Notes: generated by a model from the sequence alone, not told the origin. DNA of 64,000 bases from Nitrosomonadales bacterium (GCA_023259055.1 JAHFQZ010000002.1:124001-188000), one strand, 5' to 3'; numbered from the stretch's first letter, positions 26,597 through 36,404 are shown. Numbers and translations are program-made.

Positions 26597-27669
26597 GTTC
26601 GCGCTCCTTTCGAATACATATCAATTTGTGCCAGTGTCACTGCTTTCATGTCCGCACCCTGCTGATAATATTTATGCCAGTTTATAATTTTATCTAGCGT
26701 TTCATCCAGATGCCATCTCGGATGCCAATCCAGTCGCGCTTTCGCCTTGGAACAATCCAGCTTCAGGTAATGTGCCTCATGCGGGTGATCACCGCCATCC
26801 AGTTTCCAGCTGGCGCCTCCGCCCCATGCCTGGGTGAGCTTCTCGACGATCCATTGCACCGGCTTTGCATCTTCATCGTTCGGCCCGAAGTTCCAGCCTT
26901 CCGCGTAGATCGTACCTTCTTCGTAGAGTTTTTGCGCCAGCAGCAGGTAGCCAGACAGCGGTTCTAACACATGCTGCCATGGACGGATGGCGTGCGGGTT
27001 GCGGATATTGACCGACTTGTCTTGCGTGATGGCGCGCATGATGTCCGGAATGAGCCTGTCGTCTGCCCAATCGCCGCCGCCGATGACGTTGCCCGCACGG
27101 CCGGAAGCAATGGCGACACCATGTGTTTTATATTTCTCCGGATGGAAGTATGAGTTGCGGTAGGCAGCGGTCACCAGTTCGGCACAGCCCTTGCTGTTGC
27201 TGTAAGGGTCATAGCCGCCCATCGCTTCATTCTCGCGGTAGCCCCATATCCATTCTCGGTTCTCGTAGCACTTGTCGCTGGTCACGTTCACCACAGCCTT
27301 TACGCTGTCCGTGCCGCGTACCGCTTCAAGCAGATTGACTGTACCCATCACGTTGATAGAGTAGGTTTCAACCGGCTCGGCATAGGAGTAGCGCACCAGC
27401 GCTTGCGCTGCCATGTGGATCACAAGATCCGGTTTATGTTCGGCAAACACCGCGCGCAAATGCTCCAAATCACGGATGTCGCCAATGATGCTGGTCATGC
27501 CTTTGCCGACGCCGGCAACCTCGAACAAACTGGGATTCGTCGGCGGCGCAAGCGCATAGCCAACTACCTGCGCACCCATAGATTGCAACCAGAGCGAGAG
27601 CCAGCTTCCTTTGAAACCGGTGTGCCCGGTCAGAAGAACGCGCTTGCCTTTCCAGAATGCTGGATTCAC
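26593..27669 (-). CDS. rfbG: CDP-glucose 4,6-dehydratase
   Basis: An extended SDR that turns CDP-glucose into CDP-4-keto-6-deoxyglucose. [20 protein letters not shown] is the NAD loop, [40 protein letters not shown] and [15 protein letters not shown] (catalytic Tyr-x3-Lys) are strongly RfbG-like, as are [20 protein letters not shown] and [15 protein letters not shown]. From the GTG at 27669 the protein has 358 residues, close to the known RfbG length, and begins [10 protein letters not shown]. That codon overlaps the rfbF stop as GTGA, with GGAAGGT upstream. A longer frame starts at 27705. Acts between RfbF and RfbH. Confidence 0.93.
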   Translation of the reverse strand: MNPAFWKGKRVLLTGHTGFKGSWLSLWLQSMGAQVVGYALAPPTNPSLFEVAGVGKGMTSIIGDIRDLEHLRAVFAEHKPDLVIHMAAQALVRYSYAEPVETYSINVMGTVNLLEAVRGTDSVKAVVNVTSDKCYENREWIWGYRENEAMGGYDPYSNSKGCAELVTAAYRNSYFHPEKYKTHGVAIASGRAGNVIGGGDWADDRLIPDIMRAITQDKSVNIRNPHAIRPWQHVLEPLSGYLLLAQKLYEEGTIYAEGWNFGPNDEDAKPVQWIVEKLTQAWGGGASWKLDGGDHPHEAHYLKLDCSKAKARLDWHPRWHLDETLDKIINWHKYYQQGADMKAVTLAQIDMYSKGART

Positions 27670-28439
27670 TTCCACACCTTCCATGGCGCCTTTCCAGATT
27701 GCCACAACTCCTCAAGGTGCATCTTGTCTCGCAATGTGTCCATTGGCTGCCAAAATCCCTCGTGATGAAACGCCGCCAAGTTACCTTCTTCTGCCATACG
27801 CTCCATCGGGCCGCGCTCCCAAATCGTCTTGTCATCGCTGATGTAATCGATGACTTTCGGCGACAGCACAAAGAAGCCACCGTTAATCATGGCACCATCT
27901 CCTTTGGGCTTTTCGCGGAAGCTGTTGACTTTGTTACCGCTCATGTCCAAAGCGCCGAAGCGCCCTGGCGGAATAGTTGCAGTCAATGTGGCCTTCACCT
28001 TTTGTGCCCTGTGGAACGCGATCAGCTCTGTGATGTTAACGTCACTCACGCCATCGCCATAGGTGAAACAGAACGCCTCTTCATCTTTGACGTAATCCGC
28101 CACTCGTTTCAGACGTCCGCCAGTCATGGTCTCCTCTCCGGTGTCTACCAGGGTTACTTTCCACGGTTCGGCATAGCGCTGATGTACTTCCATCTTGTTG
28201 TGCTCCATGTCGAAGGTAACGTCGGACATGTGCAGAAAATAGTTGGCAAAATATTCTTTGATGATGTAGCCCTTGTAACCGCAGCAGACCACGAAATCAT
28301 TCACACCGTGGGCGGAATAGCCTTTCATAATGTGCCACAGAATCGGCTTGCCGCCGATCTCCACCATCGGCTTCGGACGAACTGAAGTCTCCTCGCTGAT
28401 TCGTGTTCCCAAACCTCCCGCAAGAATGACTGCTTTCAT
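27666..28439 (-). CDS. rfbF: Glucose-1-phosphate cytidylyltransferase
   Basis: A 257-residue nucleotidyltransferase making CDP-glucose from CTP and glucose-1-phosphate. [20 protein letters not shown] then [20 protein letters not shown] is the signature nucleotide-binding loop. [20 protein letters not shown] and [14 protein letters not shown] match RfbF closely, and [14 protein letters not shown] follows near residue 177. Full length. It is the first committed gene of the CDP-3,6-dideoxyhexose branch and lies 9 bases after colD, with rfbG overlapping its stop. Confidence 0.94.
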   Translation of the reverse strand: MKAVILAGGLGTRISEETSVRPKPMVEIGGKPILWHIMKGYSAHGVNDFVVCCGYKGYIIKEYFANYFLHMSDVTFDMEHNKMEVHQRYAEPWKVTLVDTGEETMTGGRLKRVADYVKDEEAFCFTYGDGVSDVNITELIAFHRAQKVKATLTATIPPGRFGALDMSGNKVNSFREKPKGDGAMINGGFFVLSPKVIDYISDDKTIWERGPMERMAEEGNLAAFHHEGFWQPMDTLRDKMHLEELWQSGKAPWKVWK

Positions 28440-28448
28440 TATTTCTCC

Positions 28449-29615
28449 TTACAACTTGGCCAGTGCTGCAAACGCTTCCGGGATCGGGTAATGATGATTT
28501 CCAACGAACAACCCGTTCTGGTCGATGTGCTCGGCATTCCTCAGCGTGCCATGCACTTCTGAATCGAAATATTTCACCACTTCATTTTTCGCAAAGTTGC
28601 CTGCCACGATTGGACGGCACTCGAAACCCAGCTCATTCAATTTCATCACCAACGCTTTGCGGGTGAGCTTGCTGCCGGGGCGGATCACCAGACTGAAGCC
28701 GAACCAGCTGCTTTCGCCGATCTCCTGCTGAATGATGATGTCAGGGTGGTTAGCCAATGCCGCTTGCAGCAACTTACCGTTCTTGCGGCGCTCTTCCACC
28801 ATCTTGGGCAGGCGCTTCACTTGCTCGACTCCGAGCGCACCTTCCATCTCCAGCGGACGGACGTTGTAGCCGGGCAGCACGAAGCGGAACGACTCTTCGA
28901 ACGGATCATCACTCTTGTCGCCACACACCAGATTGTGCTTGGGCAGGTTGCGCGTCCAGCCATGTGCGCGAAGGGACAACAGAATCTGGTACAGCTCTTC
29001 GTCATCAGTAACGATCAGCCCGCCCTCCATGGTGGAGATGTGGTGGCTGAAAAACGAACTGTAGCTGCCCATTACGCCAAACGTCCCGGCGTACTTGCCT
29101 TGGAATTTTGCGCCCATGGATTCGCAGTTGTCTTCGATCAATACGATATTGCGCTTTCCGATGATCTGCTGGATGCGACCGAAATCATTCGGGTTGCCCA
29201 GCAGATTAACCGCCATGATCGCTCGGGTCTTGTCAGTAACCGCTTGCTCCAGTTGCTCGAGATCGTAGTTCAGTGTGTGCAAGTCAATATCGACAAACTT
29301 GATCTTCAAACCGTATTGATACAGTGGGTAGTAAGTGGTGCTCCACGATACTGCTGGCACGATGACCTCATCGCCGCGCTGTAATTTTAGTTTGGGGTTC
29401 TTGGTGTAGAACAATGCCGCTACCATCAGCAGATTGGCCGACGAACCCGAGTTCACCATCACACAATGCTGGCTGCCGACATATTGGGCGAAATCGCGTT
29501 CGAAGGCCTGCACGTTAGCGCCCATGGTGTACATGCCGGACGCGATGACGCGTTGCATTGCATCGATTTCTTCCTTACCCCAAGAGGCCGTGGCTAATGG
29601 AAACTTGAAACTCAT
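28449..29615 (-). CDS. colD: GDP-4-keto-6-deoxymannose 3-dehydratase (ColD-like)
   Basis: A 388-residue DegT/AHBA-fold enzyme, the same length as known ColD. The Schiff-base lysine of aminotransferases is replaced by histidine in SYSSFFSHHISTMEGG (His192), the ColD hallmark; this allows PLP-dependent removal of the 3-OH from GDP-4-keto-6-deoxymannose. [16 protein letters not shown] and IEDNCESMGAKFQGKYAGTF are other family blocks. I use the ATG at 29615: GAAGGAG precedes it and it overlaps the stop of the upstream gene (CAATGA). The frame open to 29693 adds unrelated residues. Unlike RfbH it has no iron-sulfur cysteine set. Confidence 0.88.
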   Translation of the reverse strand: MSFKFPLATASWGKEEIDAMQRVIASGMYTMGANVQAFERDFAQYVGSQHCVMVNSGSSANLLMVAALFYTKNPKLKLQRGDEVIVPAVSWSTTYYPLYQYGLKIKFVDIDLHTLNYDLEQLEQAVTDKTRAIMAVNLLGNPNDFGRIQQIIGKRNIVLIEDNCESMGAKFQGKYAGTFGVMGSYSSFFSHHISTMEGGLIVTDDEELYQILLSLRAHGWTRNLPKHNLVCGDKSDDPFEESFRFVLPGYNVRPLEMEGALGVEQVKRLPKMVEERRKNGKLLQAALANHPDIIIQQEIGESSWFGFSLVIRPGSKLTRKALVMKLNELGFECRPIVAGNFAKNEVVKYFDSEVHGTLRNAEHIDQNGLFVGNHHYPIPEAFAALAKL

Positions 29616-30544
29616 TGCAGAAACTCCTTCAAATAGTAATCGTATGCTCTTTCGACACCTGTACGCAGATCGCTCTGAGCCTTCCAACCCCATGCCTGCT
29701 GGCGCTCCACGTTTACTAACTTTCTCGCCATCCCGACTGGCTTACTCAAATCATGAACAAACCCTCCGGCGTATCCAATCACATCGGCAGTGGCTTGATA
29801 GTATTCATTGATGGTGTAGTCATAGCCCAAACCCACATTCATCAAAGCTGGCAAGGAATCGAATTCCTTTATGGAGCGAACAATGACATCCGCCAGGTCG
29901 CCCGCGTACATGAATTCGCGCCGTGCAGTCCCATCTCCCCAAATTTCTACGGACTGTTGCCCGTTTTGCTTGGCCTGATGGACTTTGTGGATGATCGCCG
30001 GCACGAGGTGCGAATTGACCGGATCGAATTTGTCGTGACGGCCATAGATGTTGCAGGGGATAAGCGTTTTGTACTGAAAGCTCGCATCCTCGCGCATGAT
30101 GTACTCACACAGCCGTGCAGTCACTACCTTGGCTAACGCATAGCCTTCGTTGGTCGGCTCCAGTTCGCCCTTGAGCACCATCTCTTCGCGCAATGGCTCG
30201 AAGTGGTTTCGCGGGTACATGCAGGAGCTGCCCAGATTGATCAGACGCTTGATACCTGCCTGATGTGCAGCCCAGACGATGTTGCGTCCCATGTCGAGGT
30301 TATCCATCAGGAAGCCCACCGGCTCACGCATGTTGGCCTGGATGCCGCCCACCTTGCCTGCCGCGTGGATTACCATATCCGGCCTGTGCTTGAGTAAATA
30401 GGATTGCACGGCCTTGAAGTCGCGCAGATCCAGTTCGCTACTGCGCGGCGCGGTGACATCAAATTCGACGATGTTAGGATGCTCGAGCACATTGCGCCCG
30501 ACCATGCCGCCACCGCCTGTTAATAGGATTCGAATCTTGCTCAT
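29612..30544 (-). CDS. GDP-L-fucose synthase / ColC-like 3,5(5)-epimerase-4-reductase
   Basis: A 310-residue SDR. ILLTGGGGMVGRNVLEH is the NADPH loop, HAAGKVGGIQANMREPVGFL, NLGSSCMYPRNHFEPLREEM (Ser and Cys of the active site), NEGYALAKVVTARLCEYI (Tyr-x3-Lys) and FDPVNSHLVPAIIHKVH (His) match the fucose synthase family. GDP-colitose synthase ColC belongs to the same family. It sits between gmd and colD and its stop overlaps the colD start, so it may produce GDP-L-colitose, GDP-L-fucose or both. Sequence alone does not settle this. Confidence 0.85.
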   Translation of the reverse strand: MSKIRILLTGGGGMVGRNVLEHPNIVEFDVTAPRSSELDLRDFKAVQSYLLKHRPDMVIHAAGKVGGIQANMREPVGFLMDNLDMGRNIVWAAHQAGIKRLINLGSSCMYPRNHFEPLREEMVLKGELEPTNEGYALAKVVTARLCEYIMREDASFQYKTLIPCNIYGRHDKFDPVNSHLVPAIIHKVHQAKQNGQQSVEIWGDGTARREFMYAGDLADVIVRSIKEFDSLPALMNVGLGYDYTINEYYQATADVIGYAGGFVHDLSKPVGMARKLVNVERQQAWGWKAQSDLRTGVERAYDYYLKEFLQ

Positions 30545-30558
30545 GCGTTTACTAATGA

Positions 30559-31653
30559 TTATTCGTGGGGATTGAAAGCGGCATAGCCGTGTTTTTTTAC
30601 TAGCTCATCGCGCTCCGCACCCTTAAGGTCTTCACGCACCATCTCGCTAACCAATTCATTGAATGTGATCTTGGGTGTCCAGCCGAGTTTGTTCTTGGCT
30701 TTGCTGGCATCGCCCAGCAGGGTTTCAACTTCGGTGGGGCGGAAATAGCGCGGATCGACGGCTACAATACATTTGCCGGATGCGTCGAATCCTTTCTCAT
30801 CAACGCCGTCTCCCTTCCAGGTGATGGCCATGCCCAGCTCCTTGGCTGCGGCATTCACGAAATCACGCACGCTGTATTGCACGCCAGTGGCGATGACGAA
30901 GTCTTCCGGCTTGTCTTGTTGCAGCATCAACCATTGCATTTCGACGTAGTCTTTGGCATGACCCCAGTCGCGCAGGGAATTCATGTTGCCCAGATAGAGG
31001 CATTCCTGCAGGCCGAGTTTGATGCGCGCCAGTGCGCGGGTGATCTTTCGCGTGACGAATGTCTCGCCCCTTATAGGCGACTCGTGGTTGAACAGAATGC
31101 CGTTACACGCATAGATGCCATAGGCTTCGCGGTAATTGACAGTTATCCAATATGCGTAAAGTTTTGCCACTGCATACGGGCTGCGTGGATAGAACGGCGT
31201 AGTTTCCTTTTGCGGAATTTCTTGCACCAGACCATACAACTCGGAAGTGGATGCTTGATAGAAGCGCGTCTTTTTGCTCAGGCCAAGGATACGAATAGCT
31301 TCCAGGATGCGCAGCGCGCCCAGTGCGTCGGAGTTGGCGGTGTATTCGGGTTCCTCGAACGAGACCGCAACGTGGCTCTGTGCCGCAAGGTTATAAATTT
31401 CGTCCGGCTGCACTTTCTGTATGATGTGCGTCAGGCTGGAAGAGTCGGTCATATCGCCGTGATGCAGGAAAAACGGCTTACCCTTTTCGTGCACATCATG
31501 GAACAAATGGTCGATACGCGCGGTATTGAATAGGGAGCTGCGGCGCTTGATACCATGCACCTCGTACCCCTTATCCAGCAACAGTTCGGCGAGATAGGCT
31601 CCGTCTTGCCCGGTAACGCCGGTTATTAATGCGACTTTCCTGGTTTTACTCAT
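30559..31653 (-). CDS. gmd: GDP-mannose 4,6-dehydratase
   Basis: A 364-residue SDR that converts GDP-mannose to GDP-4-keto-6-deoxymannose, the common precursor of GDP-fucose and GDP-colitose. [20 protein letters not shown] then [19 protein letters not shown] is the unmistakable Gmd N-terminus. [40 protein letters not shown] and [17 protein letters not shown] hold the catalytic residues. [20 protein letters not shown] is the C-terminal block. Start chosen at the ATG at 31653, with AAGGAAG upstream; the longer frame to 31749 runs into manC. Confidence 0.95.
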   Translation of the reverse strand: MSKTRKVALITGVTGQDGAYLAELLLDKGYEVHGIKRRSSLFNTARIDHLFHDVHEKGKPFFLHHGDMTDSSSLTHIIQKVQPDEIYNLAAQSHVAVSFEEPEYTANSDALGALRILEAIRILGLSKKTRFYQASTSELYGLVQEIPQKETTPFYPRSPYAVAKLYAYWITVNYREAYGIYACNGILFNHESPIRGETFVTRKITRALARIKLGLQECLYLGNMNSLRDWGHAKDYVEMQWLMLQQDKPEDFVIATGVQYSVRDFVNAAAKELGMAITWKGDGVDEKGFDASGKCIVAVDPRYFRPTEVETLLGDASKAKNKLGWTPKITFNELVSEMVREDLKGAERDELVKKHGYAAFNPHE

Positions 31654-31675
31654 TTCAGGCTTCCTTGTTGTGCGG

Positions 31676-33085
31676 CTATCTGCCGTAATGATCTTCATAA
31701 CGTTGAATATCGTCTTCGCCCAAGTAATCGCCGACTTGTATTTCGACAATGTGCAAAGGCTCGATGCCGCGATTTTCCAGACGATGCTTCGCTCCTATGG
31801 GAATGTAGGTGCTCTGATTCTTGTGCACGGTGGTGACCTCATCGCCATTGGTGACCGTCGCCGTGCCGGATACCACCACCCAATGTTCGGAGCGCTGCTT
31901 GTGGCTTTGCAGGCTGAGTCTGGCGCCCGGCGCGACTTCGATGCGCTTGAGCTTAAAGCCTTCCGGGTCCTCCTCCAGCACGGTGTAACTGCCCCACGGG
32001 CGATTCACTTTGGTGTGATAGATATGCTCGGTCGCCCCTTTTTGCTGCAACGCATCCACCACTTCGCGTACGCGCTGGGTCTGGTCGCTCCTAGAAATCA
32101 GCACAGCATCGGCAGTCTCGACCACGCACAGGTTTTCCACTCCGATAGCAGCGACCAGGCGTTTTTCGGCTCGGATCAGGCTATTTTTGCATCCCACTGC
32201 AATAACGTTGCCTTGCAGGACATTGCCGTTTTCGTCCTTGGCAGAAATTTCGTGTACCGCCTGCCAGCTGCCGACATCGTTCCAGCCGATGTCGCAGGGA
32301 ATGAGCGAGACGCGATCGGACTTTTCCAACACGCCGTAGTCGATCGAGATCGATGGCATAGTGGCGAAATGTTTTTCCACGGCTTGCTGGAAGGCTACGC
32401 CAGCGCGGCTTTCGGCAAGAATGGTTTGTACAATTTGGTAAACCGCTGGCAAGTGACGTTTTATCTCGGCAAGGATCACCGATGCGCTCCACACGAACAT
32501 GCCCGAATTCCAGTAGTAATCACCTTCCTTCAAGAAGCGTTCGGCGGTGGCAAGATCCGGTTTCTCGGTAAATCGCTCCACTTCATACACATGTGCGTCA
32601 TTGGCTTGGCGCACCTTGATGTAGCCGAAGCCAGTATCGGGACGGGTTGGCTGGATACCAAAGGTTACCAGCTTGCCGTCCTGCGCAGCTCGAATAGCGG
32701 AGTCCAGATGCGCGCGGAAACGCGCTTCATCTTTGATGATATGGTCGGCAGGCAACACGACCATGATGGGGTCGTCCCCCTCCGCAATCAGGTAAGCGGC
32801 GGCCAGTGCGATGGCTGGCGCGGTGTTACGGCCAATCGGTTCGAATAGCGTCTGATAAGGCAGCAGGGCGTGGTAGGCCTCACCTTTGGCATGCGCCTCC
32901 TGTGTAACAATCAATACGTTCTTGGCCTCTATCGTCGGCGACAGACGCTCGATGGTGGTTTGCAGCAACGATGCCTCTCCATCCAGCACCAGAAATTGCT
33001 TGGGCAGATGCTGTCGCGACATCGGCCACAATCGGCTGCCGCTACCGCCCGCAAGAATGACTGCATGCACTTCACTCATGAGCAT
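31676..33085 (-). CDS. manC: Mannose-1-phosphate guanylyltransferase / mannose-6-phosphate isomerase
   Basis: A 469-residue bifunctional enzyme supplying GDP-mannose. The N-terminal nucleotidyltransferase has [20 protein letters not shown] then [18 protein letters not shown] and TGFGYIKV. From about 345 the type II isomerase cupin domain follows, with [40 protein letters not shown] and [16 protein letters not shown]. Usual length. It overlaps the MarR-like regulator gene by 14 bases and leads the nucleotide-sugar block. A phosphomannomutase (manB) gene is not present in the window and must be supplied from elsewhere. Confidence 0.95.
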   Translation of the reverse strand: MLMSEVHAVILAGGSGSRLWPMSRQHLPKQFLVLDGEASLLQTTIERLSPTIEAKNVLIVTQEAHAKGEAYHALLPYQTLFEPIGRNTAPAIALAAAYLIAEGDDPIMVVLPADHIIKDEARFRAHLDSAIRAAQDGKLVTFGIQPTRPDTGFGYIKVRQANDAHVYEVERFTEKPDLATAERFLKEGDYYWNSGMFVWSASVILAEIKRHLPAVYQIVQTILAESRAGVAFQQAVEKHFATMPSISIDYGVLEKSDRVSLIPCDIGWNDVGSWQAVHEISAKDENGNVLQGNVIAVGCKNSLIRAEKRLVAAIGVENLCVVETADAVLISRSDQTQRVREVVDALQQKGATEHIYHTKVNRPWGSYTVLEEDPEGFKLKRIEVAPGARLSLQSHKQRSEHWVVVSGTATVTNGDEVTTVHKNQSTYIPIGAKHRLENRGIEPLHIVEIQVGDYLGEDDIQRYEDHYGR

Positions 33086-33419
33086 TCTCCTGTAAGCCTA
33101 TTTGTTCGGTTTCGCGCTGCAGTTCCTCGATCTCAGCGCGAAGCCGCTCGTATTCCTGCACCTTGGATTTAAGGAACTGCACGGTCATGCGCGCTTTTTG
33201 TTCGACACCGCCCGGGGTGAGCAGGTAGGCGTAGGCCAGCTTGTTGTCGCTGTTACGGAAGTTGTTGATCTTGATGCTGCCTTTTGCAACCAGCGCATTT
33301 AGACAGAAATTGACTTTGCCAAGGCTGACGCCCAGCCGTTTCGCCAAATCCCTTTGCGAAAGTCCGGGGTTCTCTTCCAGGGTCTTGAGCAGACCGTAAT
33401 GTGTGGTGTCGTCTAGCAT
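33072..33419 (-). CDS. MarR-type EPS-associated transcriptional regulator
   Basis: A 115-residue winged-helix protein. [20 protein letters not shown] then [20 protein letters not shown] is a helix-turn-helix of the MarR-like group found at the head of exopolysaccharide operons. [20 protein letters not shown] leads into a C-terminal coiled coil ([20 protein letters not shown]). The first ATG of the frame (33452) overlaps the -10 element of the promoter, so I chose the next ATG (33419, MLDDTTHYG). Overlaps manC by 14 bases, so it is probably co-transcribed with and regulates the whole polysaccharide operon. Confidence 0.8.
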   Translation of the reverse strand: MLDDTTHYGLLKTLEENPGLSQRDLAKRLGVSLGKVNFCLNALVAKGSIKINNFRNSDNKLAYAYLLTPGGVEQKARMTVQFLKSKVQEYERLRAEIEELQRETEQIGLQENAHE

Positions 33420-33450
33420 TTGAGGTGTGTTCAATCGATGAACGGCGCGC

Positions 33451-33479
33451 ATTACATCAGTTGAATCCGACTACGTCAA
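33451..33479 (-). promoter_or_regulatory. Sigma70-type promoter of the polysaccharide operon
   Basis: On the minus strand TTGACG (33474-33479) is followed after exactly 17 bases by TGTAAT (33451-33456). This places transcription start near 33443, ahead of the regulator start at 33419. An ATCAGTTG direct repeat (33456-33463 and 33488-33495, 32 bases apart) overlaps the element and could be an operator. Confidence 0.65.
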
Positions 33480-33550
33480 GTGTGCAGATCAGTTGTAGCC
33501 GATGAGTTTGGAGTTGCTAGCGAATAACTATATCATTCACCCGCTCAATC

Positions 33551-34543
33551 TTGAGCTTTTTGCCATTCAAGTCCACCGTGCAGAGCCTCTCAAACATTTT
33601 GCTGATTAAAACGTCTTCGCTTGGCGATGTATTGCACAACCTTCCTGTTGTAACGGATATTCTCAAGCGATTTCCGGCTATGCGGATAGATTGGGTGGTA
33701 GAAGAAAATTTTGCTGCCTTGCCTGCGCTTCATCATGGTGTTCAAAAGGTCATTCCAGTCGCAATACGCCGCTGGCGTAAATCATGGTGGTCGTCACGCG
33801 ATGAGGTTCACGCTGTTTGCCACAATTTGCGCGCTCGTCAATACGACCTTACTCTGGATACCCAAGGCTTGTTGAAAAGCGCTCTCATTGCTCGCTGTGC
33901 ACGAACGACGCGTTGCGGCTTCGCCTGGAATAGCGCCCGTGAACCGCTCGCCAGCCTGCTCTACAACCGTCGCTATGCTGTCGCCATGAATCAACATGCG
34001 GTGGAACGCAACCGCCAGCTCGCGGGATTGGCGCTGGGCTACAAGCCGGAAGGCGCACCTGATTACGGCATCCGTCCGCCCGCCATCGTCCGCCCTGCTT
34101 GGCTTACGGAAGGGCTTTATGCCGTGCTGCTGCATGCCACCAGCCGCGCCGACAAACTGTGGAGCGAGGCAAACTGGATCGCGCTGGGGCGTTATCTGCA
34201 TGAAAAGAATATTCGTTGCGTCCTGCCGTGGGGCAGCGAAGCGGAGCAGGCGCGCAGCCTGCGTCTTGCCGATGCCATTCCCGATGCCGTTTCGCCACCA
34301 CGCCTGAGCCTGAATGATGCGGCTGCCCTGCTAGGCGGCGCGCAGGCGGTAATCGGCGTGGACACCGGTCTAGCCCACCTCGCGGCGGCGCTGGGCGTGC
34401 CCACCGTCGGCATTTACACCGCGACCGACCCGGCGCTGACCGGCTTGTATGCGGGCCGGTGCGCTGTCAATCTCGGCAACGTCAACTGCGCGCCGGATGT
34501 CGCCGCCGTGATTGGCGCACTGCAACAGGCGATGGTATGCTGA
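33551..34543 (+). CDS. waaC: LPS heptosyltransferase I
   Basis: A GT9 enzyme that adds the first heptose to Kdo2-lipid A. ILLIKTSSLGDVLHNLPVVT, then WVVEENFAALPALH, DLTLDTQGLLKSALIARCA, and the C-terminal GVDTGLAHLAAALGVPTVGI then YTATDP match WaaC. The frame starts at a TTG (33551); the GTG at 33578 (VQSLSNILLIK) is an equally likely start, and neither has a clear ribosome site. It is divergent from the polysaccharide operon with about 100 bases between, and overlaps waaA, forming a core biosynthesis pair. Confidence 0.93.
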   Translation: MSFLPFKSTVQSLSNILLIKTSSLGDVLHNLPVVTDILKRFPAMRIDWVVEENFAALPALHHGVQKVIPVAIRRWRKSWWSSRDEVHAVCHNLRARQYDLTLDTQGLLKSALIARCARTTRCGFAWNSAREPLASLLYNRRYAVAMNQHAVERNRQLAGLALGYKPEGAPDYGIRPPAIVRPAWLTEGLYAVLLHATSRADKLWSEANWIALGRYLHEKNIRCVLPWGSEAEQARSLRLADAIPDAVSPPRLSLNDAAALLGGAQAVIGVDTGLAHLAAALGVPTVGIYTATDPALTGLYAGRCAVNLGNVNCAPDVAAVIGALQQAMVC

Positions 34544-35835
34544 ACCTGAGATTGCTTTATACCATCGCGCTGTGGCTACTGCTGCCGTACATCTTTTTGC
34601 GCCTGCTCTGGCGCGCGCGCAAGCAGCCGGAGTACCTGCATCATATCGGCGAGCGTTTCGGCTTTTATTACGTACGAAGCGATCGACCAGTCATCTGGCT
34701 GCACACCGTCTCGGTAGGCGAAACCCGCGCCGCGCAGAGTCTCGTCACTCGGCTGCAAGCTACTTTCCCTGATCACCAAATCCTGCTCACCCACACCACA
34801 CCGACCGGGCGTGCCGCCAGCGAGCAACTGTATGGCGACAGTGTGCTGCGCGTGTACCTGCCCTACGATTATCCGTTTGCGATTAACAGATTCCTGCGCC
34901 GGTTCAATCCGCAATTCGGCATCCTGATGGAAACGGAAATCTGGTTCAACCTGATCCGCGCCTGTCACAAAACCAGCAGGCCGCTGCTGCTGCTGAATGC
35001 GCGCATGTCGGAAAAGTCGGCGCACAGTTATGCGCGCTTTGCGCGGTTGACCCGCGATGCGTTAGGCGGACTCGCCGCCGTCGCCGCGCAAACTGCCGAT
35101 GATGCCGCGCGCCTGTCTGACCTCGGCGCGCGGAAGGTTTCCGTGATGGGCAATCTCAAATTCGACATCGAGCCGCCGCACGCCATGCTGGAACTGGGAA
35201 AGCAGTTGCGCGCGCAGTTCGGCGCGGCACGCAAGGTGTTTCTTGCCGCCAGCACCCGCGACGGGGAAGAAGCGCTGCTGCTCGACGCGCTGCAACAGGT
35301 GCGTATCCCCGGCCTGCTGCTGGTGATCGTGCCGCGCCACCCGCAGCGCTTTGCAGAGGTCGCCGCGCTGCTGGAACAGCGCCGCATTCCGTTTCAGCGC
35401 AGGAGCGAATTGGGCCAGGCACGCGATCTGCAAACCTGCACAGTTCTGCCAGAAATTCAAGTGGTACTAGGCGACAGCATGGGGGAAATGTTTGCATATT
35501 ACGCCGCTGCCGATCTTGCCTTCGTCGGCGGCAGCCTGCTGCCCTATGGCGGGCAGAACCTGATCGAGGCATGTGCAGCCGGGGCGCCGGTAGTAATTGG
35601 TCCGCATACCTACAATTTTGCCGAAGCTACTCGACTGGCGGTAAATGCAGGTGCTGCAGTACAGGTGCTTGATGTCACCGGGTTGATTGCTGAATTACAT
35701 CGCTTGTTTAACGACCCGGATGCATTGGACGAAATGCGCCATCGGTGCGCGGGGTTTGTAGTGTCCAATCGCGGTGCGACAGACAAATCGCTGCTTGTTA
35801 TTATGGCCGCTTTAAAAAATAAATCAGCAAAATAA
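34537..35835 (+). CDS. waaA: 3-deoxy-D-manno-octulosonic acid (Kdo) transferase
   Basis: A 432-residue GT30 enzyme anchored by an N-terminal membrane helix (LLYTIALWLLLPYIFLRLLW). IWLHTVSVGETRAAQSLVTR, LTHTTPTGRAASEQLYGD and FGILMETEIWFNLIRACH are diagnostic for WaaA, with the catalytic Glu in GETRA. The C-terminal half has FVGGSLLPYGGQNLIEACAA then GAPVVIGPHTYNF. The start at 34537 overlaps the waaC stop (ATGCTGA), so the two are coupled. The longer frame from 34459 is out of phase with family N-termini. It attaches Kdo to lipid A precursor at the inner membrane. Confidence 0.95.
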   Translation: MLNLRLLYTIALWLLLPYIFLRLLWRARKQPEYLHHIGERFGFYYVRSDRPVIWLHTVSVGETRAAQSLVTRLQATFPDHQILLTHTTPTGRAASEQLYGDSVLRVYLPYDYPFAINRFLRRFNPQFGILMETEIWFNLIRACHKTSRPLLLLNARMSEKSAHSYARFARLTRDALGGLAAVAAQTADDAARLSDLGARKVSVMGNLKFDIEPPHAMLELGKQLRAQFGAARKVFLAASTRDGEEALLLDALQQVRIPGLLLVIVPRHPQRFAEVAALLEQRRIPFQRRSELGQARDLQTCTVLPEIQVVLGDSMGEMFAYYAAADLAFVGGSLLPYGGQNLIEACAAGAPVVIGPHTYNFAEATRLAVNAGAAVQVLDVTGLIAELHRLFNDPDALDEMRHRCAGFVVSNRGATDKSLLVIMAALKNKSAK

Positions 35836-35858
35836 CGGATTTCTGTTGTTTGGTTACA

Positions 35859-36404
35859 TCATAAAAACACTTCTGCATTGACAAGGTTTTTACCTTGCTT
35901 GTCTTTGGCAGAAATGTTGGGGGTTGTTTGCATTTTCCAATCTATGCCCAACGCCGGGTCATCCCAACGGATACAGCGTTCGTGTTCCGGGAACCAGTAA
36001 TCCGTAGTCTTGTAAAGAAACTCAGCTGTGTCGGACAGGACTACAAATCCATGCGCAAAGCCTTCTGGTATCCAGAGTATGCGTTTATTGTCGGCTGACA
36101 ATTCCAACGCGAAGTGTTTCCCGAAGGTTGGCGAGCTTTTCCGGATATCCACCGCCACATCAAGCACCGCGCCCTGCGTCACGCGCACCAATTTGCCTTG
36201 CGGGTGTTGTATCTGGTAGTGCAGCCCGCGTAATACATTTTTAGCCGAGCGCGAGTGATTGTCCTGCACAAAATCGATATCGCGCCCAGTCAACTCGGCA
36301 AACTTACGCCGGTTGAAACTTTCAAAGAAGAAACCTCTTTCGTCGCCATACACCTTGGGTTCTATTATCAGCAAGTCAGGGATAGGTGTTCGAATAACGT
36401 TCAT
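35859..36404 (-). CDS. rmlC: dTDP-4-dehydrorhamnose 3,5-epimerase
   Basis: A 181-residue cupin enzyme of dTDP-L-rhamnose synthesis. LLIIEPKVYGDERGFFFESF, FVQDNHSRSAKNVLRGLHYQ (catalytic His), GAVLDVAVDIRKSSPTFGKH and WIPEGFAHGFVVLSDTAEFL are standard RmlC blocks. It starts one base after the rmlA stop (TGAATG). rmlB and rmlD are not in the window, so the rhamnose pathway must be completed elsewhere or fed by paralogues. It faces the waaA gene tail to tail with 23 bases between. Confidence 0.95.
   Translation of the reverse strand: MNVIRTPIPDLLIIEPKVYGDERGFFFESFNRRKFAELTGRDIDFVQDNHSRSAKNVLRGLHYQIQHPQGKLVRVTQGAVLDVAVDIRKSSPTFGKHFALELSADNKRILWIPEGFAHGFVVLSDTAEFLYKTTDYWFPEHERCIRWDDPALGIDWKMQTTPNISAKDKQGKNLVNAEVFL

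Noticed and set aside
31670-32848. 392-residue plus-strand frame
   Set aside because: It lies entirely under manC, whose domains are certain, and shows no protein-like pattern.
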